Positions 60,645-64,000 of a stretch of 64,000 nucleotides of DNA are shown in pieces. The DNA is taken from positions 17,913-81,912 of the forward strand of contig VHAX01000009.1 of NCBI GenBank assembly GCA_016872215.1. Direction: 5' to 3'. Numbering within the stretch: the stretch's first letter is position 1; each line of letters begins with the position of its first letter. Source of the DNA: Sphingomonadales bacterium. GTDB lineage: Bacteria > Bacteroidota > Bacteroidia > UBA7662. The notes below the pieces were generated by a model. The model had not been told where the DNA came from, searched no databases, and saw only the letters and a program-made list of their open reading frames with translations. Position numbers and translations under genes: made by a program.

Positions 60645-60748
60645 AAATCAAAGGGGATAATGGGACTATGGTTGAGATATGAAAAATTTAGACAGAAGGA
60701 AAAAGACAGACAGAAATAGGCAGACAGAGGAATCTGAATGGATTCCTA

Positions 60749-60756
60749 CAAAAATA
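60749..60756 (-). promoter_or_regulatory. -7 box upstream of gltA
   Basis: TATTTTTG on the minus strand fits TAnnTTTG. The predicted leader is about 100 bases and includes several CAGA/GTCT repeats (about 60691-60728). No clear TTG is seen at -33. Confidence 0.45.
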
Positions 60757-60770
60757 CAAAAAAATGACCT

Positions 60771-62264
60771 CTACACCTCTTTGATGGCTAAATTCAATTT
60801 TTGCAGTACACTTTTGGCGTCGCCAAACAACATGCGGGTTTTGGGGTCGTAGAAGAGCTCATTCTCAATTCCAGCATAGCCAGCGCTCATAGAGCGCTTC
60901 ACCACAAGTACCGCTGCAGCCCGATCCACCTGTAGGATGGGCATACCATAGATTGGGCTCCCCGGGTCGCGCTCGGCGGCCGGATTCACCACATCGTTGG
61001 CCCCGATTACCAAAACCACATCCACCTTCGGAAACTCGGGGTTGATTCGTTCCATTTCAAGCAGTTTCTCGTAGGCCACATCTGATTCCGCCAGCAGGAC
61101 ATTCATATGCCCCGGCATTCGTCCCGCCACAGGGTGTATGCCGTATGTGACTTCGACCCCCCGACCTTCGAGTTGCAATTCGAGTTCGTGTACGGTATGC
61201 TGGGCCTGTGCAACCGCCAGTCCATAACCAGGAATAATCGCCACCCTGCGGGCATAGGCCATTAAAACCGCGGCATCGTGCAGCGACAACTCCCGGATGG
61301 TGGTGTCGATCGTTCGTTCACCCGACGATTCGCCCCCCGACTGAAAGACCCCCAACAACACGGCTCCGAGCGAACGATTCATCGCTTTGCACATAAGAAT
61401 GGTGAGCAGTAAGCCACTCGCTCCAACAAGCACACCCCCCATAACCATGGCCTGGTTGTCGTATAGAAATCCCGTGAGCGCTGAGGTGAGTCCCGTAATA
61501 GAATTGAGCAGCGAGATCACCACCGGCATATCCGCTCCCCCGATCGGCAGCACAAACAACACCCCAAACAACAAGGCGGCGGCACAGAGCAACAAAGCAA
61601 CAGCCATCTGCCCATCGCCCGCCTGAAAAAATACAACAATGCCCAGAAGCATCATCAACAGCAATCCGTTGTTGGTGAACCGCTGCATGGGCCAGCGGAC
61701 CGATCCCCCTGTCACAAATCCCTGTAATTTACCCATGGCCACAACACTCCCGGTGAATGAGATAGCACCGGCCACCAAATTCAATAATAAGAGTATGTGA
61801 TAAAATATCGCGCTCATTCGTTCCGCCCGCCCGGTATTCTCACCACCCCTAATAACATCAAAAGACCCGGGATCGAACAGCTGACCACCATTCCCCTTGC
61901 CAAATACCTCAGCCAAAACAATTAACATAGCGGCTGCACCGCCGAAGCCATTGAGCAGCGACACCATTTGCGGCATTTCGGTCATTTTCACGCGCGACGA
62001 CAAGCGCAATCCCAACAAGGACCCCAGGAGAAGTCCACTTACAATCCATACATAATTTCCCGTACCCCCCGACACATAATTTTTCATACCCGCCGACAAA
62101 AGAGTTGACACAACCGCAATTCCCATACCCAGGGCGGTCGTAAAATTACCCTTGCGCGCAGTGGAGGGGTGACTCATCCACTTCATTCCGAGGATGAACA
62201 GCACCACGGAAAGCATATAACCCAGATCCACCATAAACAGTCCCACCCCGAAGAAACTATCCAT
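60771..62264 (-). CDS. pntB: NAD(P) transhydrogenase beta subunit
   Basis: A protein of about 497 residues with eight or nine membrane segments (starting FGVGLFMVDLGYMLSVVLFI) and a C-terminal NADP-binding domain. That domain has IPGYGLAVAQAQHTVHELEL, GIHPVAGRMPGHMNVLLAES and VLVIGANDVVNPAA. It translocates protons while transferring hydride between NADH and NADP+. ATG at 62264 is used, 8 bp inside the end of the preceding gene. Confidence 0.96.
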   Translation of the reverse strand: MDSFFGVGLFMVDLGYMLSVVLFILGMKWMSHPSTARKGNFTTALGMGIAVVSTLLSAGMKNYVSGGTGNYVWIVSGLLLGSLLGLRLSSRVKMTEMPQMVSLLNGFGGAAAMLIVLAEVFGKGNGGQLFDPGSFDVIRGGENTGRAERMSAIFYHILLLLNLVAGAISFTGSVVAMGKLQGFVTGGSVRWPMQRFTNNGLLLMMLLGIVVFFQAGDGQMAVALLLCAAALLFGVLFVLPIGGADMPVVISLLNSITGLTSALTGFLYDNQAMVMGGVLVGASGLLLTILMCKAMNRSLGAVLLGVFQSGGESSGERTIDTTIRELSLHDAAVLMAYARRVAIIPGYGLAVAQAQHTVHELELQLEGRGVEVTYGIHPVAGRMPGHMNVLLAESDVAYEKLLEMERINPEFPKVDVVLVIGANDVVNPAAERDPGSPIYGMPILQVDRAAAVLVVKRSMSAGYAGIENELFYDPKTRMLFGDAKSVLQKLNLAIKEV

Positions 62265-62577
62265 TGTCCTTCTTCTTGCTTTTAAACATCTCCAGCATTC
62301 GGTTGGTGACAGCGAATCCACCAACCACATTGATAGTAGCCAGAACAAGCGCCAACCAACCCAAAATTAGCACCGAGATGTCATCGGAAGTCGTCTGACC
62401 CAAAAGCAACAAACAGCCCAATATTACGACACCCGATAAGGCATTGGATCCAGACATCAGCGGGGTATGTAAGACTTGAGGCACCTTACCGATTACCTCT
62501 ATGCCCAAAAAGACAGAGAGAATCAGTATATACAGAATCTCTTTGTTCTGATCAAACAGTTGAAAAAACGTATCCAT
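62257..62577 (-). CDS. pntA: NAD(P) transhydrogenase alpha subunit, membrane part
   Basis: A 106-residue protein with three to four membrane segments and the motif GKVPQVLHTPLMSGSNALSG, corresponding to the C-terminal membrane portion of the fused alpha subunit of Escherichia coli. The gene overlaps pntB and follows the NAD-binding subunit by 9 bp, so the enzyme is encoded in three pieces. Confidence 0.95.
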   Translation of the reverse strand: MDTFFQLFDQNKEILYILILSVFLGIEVIGKVPQVLHTPLMSGSNALSGVVILGCLLLLGQTTSDDISVLILGWLALVLATINVVGGFAVTNRMLEMFKSKKKDNG

Positions 62578-62586
62578 ATGCGAAAA

Positions 62587-63702
62587 TTAACGATACCCTG
62601 GCCAAACCACTTCCCCCCCGTACGTGACCAAACATCCGGCAATAATCTCATCATCGCGATTAAGTGCGAAACCCTCCTTACCCAAATTCATAGACACAAG
62701 TCGCTCGACATTCCTTGAGAACACGCGGCTGGCATCTTGTGCCTTTTCTGCCGCCAGTAAACTGCTGCCTATGATGGATACCCCTGTATGCACTACGACC
62801 GATTCATCGGCGGTTAGCGAACAATTCCCGCCCGCAGCACTGGCCAAATCTACCACCACACTCCCGGGACGCATCGACTCCACCATTTCCTGATCGATGA
62901 GTCTCGGTGCCGGCCTACCTGGTATGAGCGCCGTGGTGATTACCACATCCGATTGCCGAACCCGATCAGCTAAAGCCGCCTGCTGACGCCTTTGATAATC
63001 GGCATCTTGTTCAACGGCATATCCTCCTGCAGAGCGATCCTCTCTGGCACCTTCAACCTCCACAAATGATGCGCCCAAACTTTCGACCTGCTCCTTCACC
63101 GAAGCACGGGTGTCGAAGGCCGACACGACCGCACCCAACCTTTTGGCCGTGGCTATGGCTTGTAGTCCGGCCACACCTGCCCCCACCACCAAAACTCGGG
63201 CAGGCGACAGCGTACCCGCTGCCGTCATCATCATCGGAAATACACGCGGCAACAAGGTCGCTGCCTTTAATACGGCCTGATAGCCCGCAAGGGAGGATTG
63301 ACCAGACAGAACATCCATAGCCTGCGCACGAGTGATCCGCGGGATGGCGTCGAGCGACAATAGTGTGAGACCCGCTTTCGCAAACTCCTCGATGGCAGGT
63401 CGGCGCGACAACGGCTGGTAGAGTCCGAGCAGTATTTGCTGGCGTTGCAAATAAGTCAGATCAGACGATTCAATCGGTTGAACCCCACAGATTAGATGTG
63501 ATGAACTCAACAACTCAGCACGCTCAAGCGATTTGGCACCAGCTTGCTCATAGGCCACATGAGAATAACCTGACGCCCAACCACAATCGGATTCGAAACA
63601 TACACTGATCCCAGAAGCCACCCACTCAGCAATTCCTTCAGGCACAACTGCAACCCTTCGTTCTGGAAGGTACTCCTTTAATATTCCTATCGTAAAATTC
63701 AT
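62587..63702 (-). CDS. pntA: NAD(P) transhydrogenase alpha subunit, NAD-binding part
   Basis: A 371-residue protein of the alanine dehydrogenase/PNT family. The start is GILKEYLPERRVAVVPEGIA. The Rossmann domain has VLVVGAGVAGLQAIATAKRL and FDTRASVKEQVESLGASFVE, and the mobile loop region GGYAVEQDADYQRRQQAALA follows. It is the soluble domain that binds NADH; domains II and III are the next two genes. Confidence 0.95.
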   Translation of the reverse strand: MNFTIGILKEYLPERRVAVVPEGIAEWVASGISVCFESDCGWASGYSHVAYEQAGAKSLERAELLSSSHLICGVQPIESSDLTYLQRQQILLGLYQPLSRRPAIEEFAKAGLTLLSLDAIPRITRAQAMDVLSGQSSLAGYQAVLKAATLLPRVFPMMMTAAGTLSPARVLVVGAGVAGLQAIATAKRLGAVVSAFDTRASVKEQVESLGASFVEVEGAREDRSAGGYAVEQDADYQRRQQAALADRVRQSDVVITTALIPGRPAPRLIDQEMVESMRPGSVVVDLASAAGGNCSLTADESVVVHTGVSIIGSSLLAAEKAQDASRVFSRNVERLVSMNLGKEGFALNRDDEIIAGCLVTYGGEVVWPGYR

Positions 63703-63752
63703 TTACCAAGCTTAAACCTGTGCAAGAATAACCACTAATTCCAAACGAACAG

Positions 63753-63787
63753 CAAAAAAAATCGCCCCACCGGTTGGGTGGGACGAT
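63753..63787 (-). terminator. Intrinsic terminator of the T9SS cargo gene
   Basis: Stem arms ATCG plus CCCACC (63761-63771) and GGTGGG plus CGAT (63777-63787), with one mismatch and a 5-base loop, followed on the minus strand by eight T. It lies about 67 bp after the stop of the partial gene at the window edge and before pntA. Confidence 0.8.
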
Positions 63788-63854
63788 TACTAAACACCGG
63801 GACTCTGTAAAGATTTCACAGGGGATTCACATCAGCTTCACCCCTTCAAAACAT

Positions 63855-64000
63855 TTAGCGACGGAGCACCAAGCGGATTTGCTCTGTGCGGTCGCTGAGG
63901 CGAACCTCAAGCATGTAGACTCCGTCGCGCTGGACAGACAAGTCAAGCTCCGTGGTGCCCGCAACCGGTAGGCTGCGCAGTACCTCGCGACCCGACAAAT
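63855..64000 (-). CDS. C-terminus of a type IX secretion cargo protein (sorting domain)
   Basis: The last 48 codons of a gene that continues past the window. Read on the minus strand they give LSGREVLRSLPVAG, then TTELDLSVQRDGVYMLEVRL, and end TEQIRLVLRR. This is the beta-strand pattern of the type A T9SS C-terminal sorting domain (GRxV..., DLS...GxYxLxV, ...RLVxR). The passenger part is outside, so its activity is unknown. With porX in the same window it shows that the organism has type IX secretion. Confidence 0.85.
   Translation of the reverse strand, partial: LSGREVLRSLPVAGTTELDLSVQRDGVYMLEVRLSDRTEQIRLVLRR

Noticed and set aside
60691..60728. CAGA/GTCT tetranucleotide repeats in the gltA leader considered as a phase-variable tract
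   Set aside because: The units are interrupted and lie in the leader rather than between promoter boxes or in a coding region.

Overview
The window is a piece of a Bacteroidota chromosome of moderate GC content. Several independent signs agree. LpxC and FabZ are fused in one protein. A PorX-type regulator (receiver plus PglZ-like domain) is present. A type IX secretion sorting tail lies at the right edge. Two large TonB-dependent receptors carry N-terminal carboxypeptidase-like domains. Several genes are preceded by the Bacteroidota promoter motif TAnnTTTG, and most starts lack a Shine-Dalgarno sequence. I cannot place it below phylum with confidence.

Layout, left to right. At 1-1463 (+) are the end of tryptophanyl-tRNA synthetase and a deoxynucleoside kinase. 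At 1554-3764 (-) is a membrane pyrophosphatase. A gene-poor stretch with an orphan coding-like fragment follows. At 4434-6450 (-) is an overlapping EVE-pyrR-pyrB operon. At 6509-8071 (-) is porX, divergent from an HD phosphohydrolase that heads the lipid A cluster lpxD, lpxC-fabZ, lpxA and an ABC ATPase (8139-13318, +). A short intergenic region with a possible sigma-54-type small RNA separates these from dprA (-). Two tandem TonB-dependent receptors follow (14927-19620, +). Then come lepB, a DUF2231 membrane protein, ybaB, an Ldh_2 dehydrogenase, a LutA-like Fe-S protein and an MFS permease (19905-25248, -), and atpDC (-).

From 27249 a decayed locus joins the head of a ligase-associated DNA exonuclease to the tail of an ATP-dependent DNA ligase. 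It is followed by an SDR gene (+), an ECF sigma factor/membrane protein/periplasmic protein cassette (-) and pdhB (-). A + strand block holds rmlA, galE, glyA, fabG and a vWA membrane protein (31279-37440). After a 339-bp gap come divIC, eno and carA (-).

From 40822 to 57889 one continuous minus-strand cluster carries the str, S10, spc and alpha gene sets: 32 genes from rpsL to rplQ, without tuf, adk or map, starting at a very good promoter and ending at a hairpin terminator. Ribosomal proteins S3 and L17 carry long low-complexity C-terminal tails. The window closes with pepP (+), gltA (-), a three-gene proton-translocating transhydrogenase (-) and the C-terminus of a T9SS cargo protein (-).

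Most of the window is core metabolism and information processing. The items most worth a second look are the DNA-repair operon scar at about 27.25-27.7 kb, the possible sigma-54-driven small RNA at 13.5 kb, the S3 and L17 tails, the repeat pair at the lepB start, and the EVE-pyrR-pyrB coupling.
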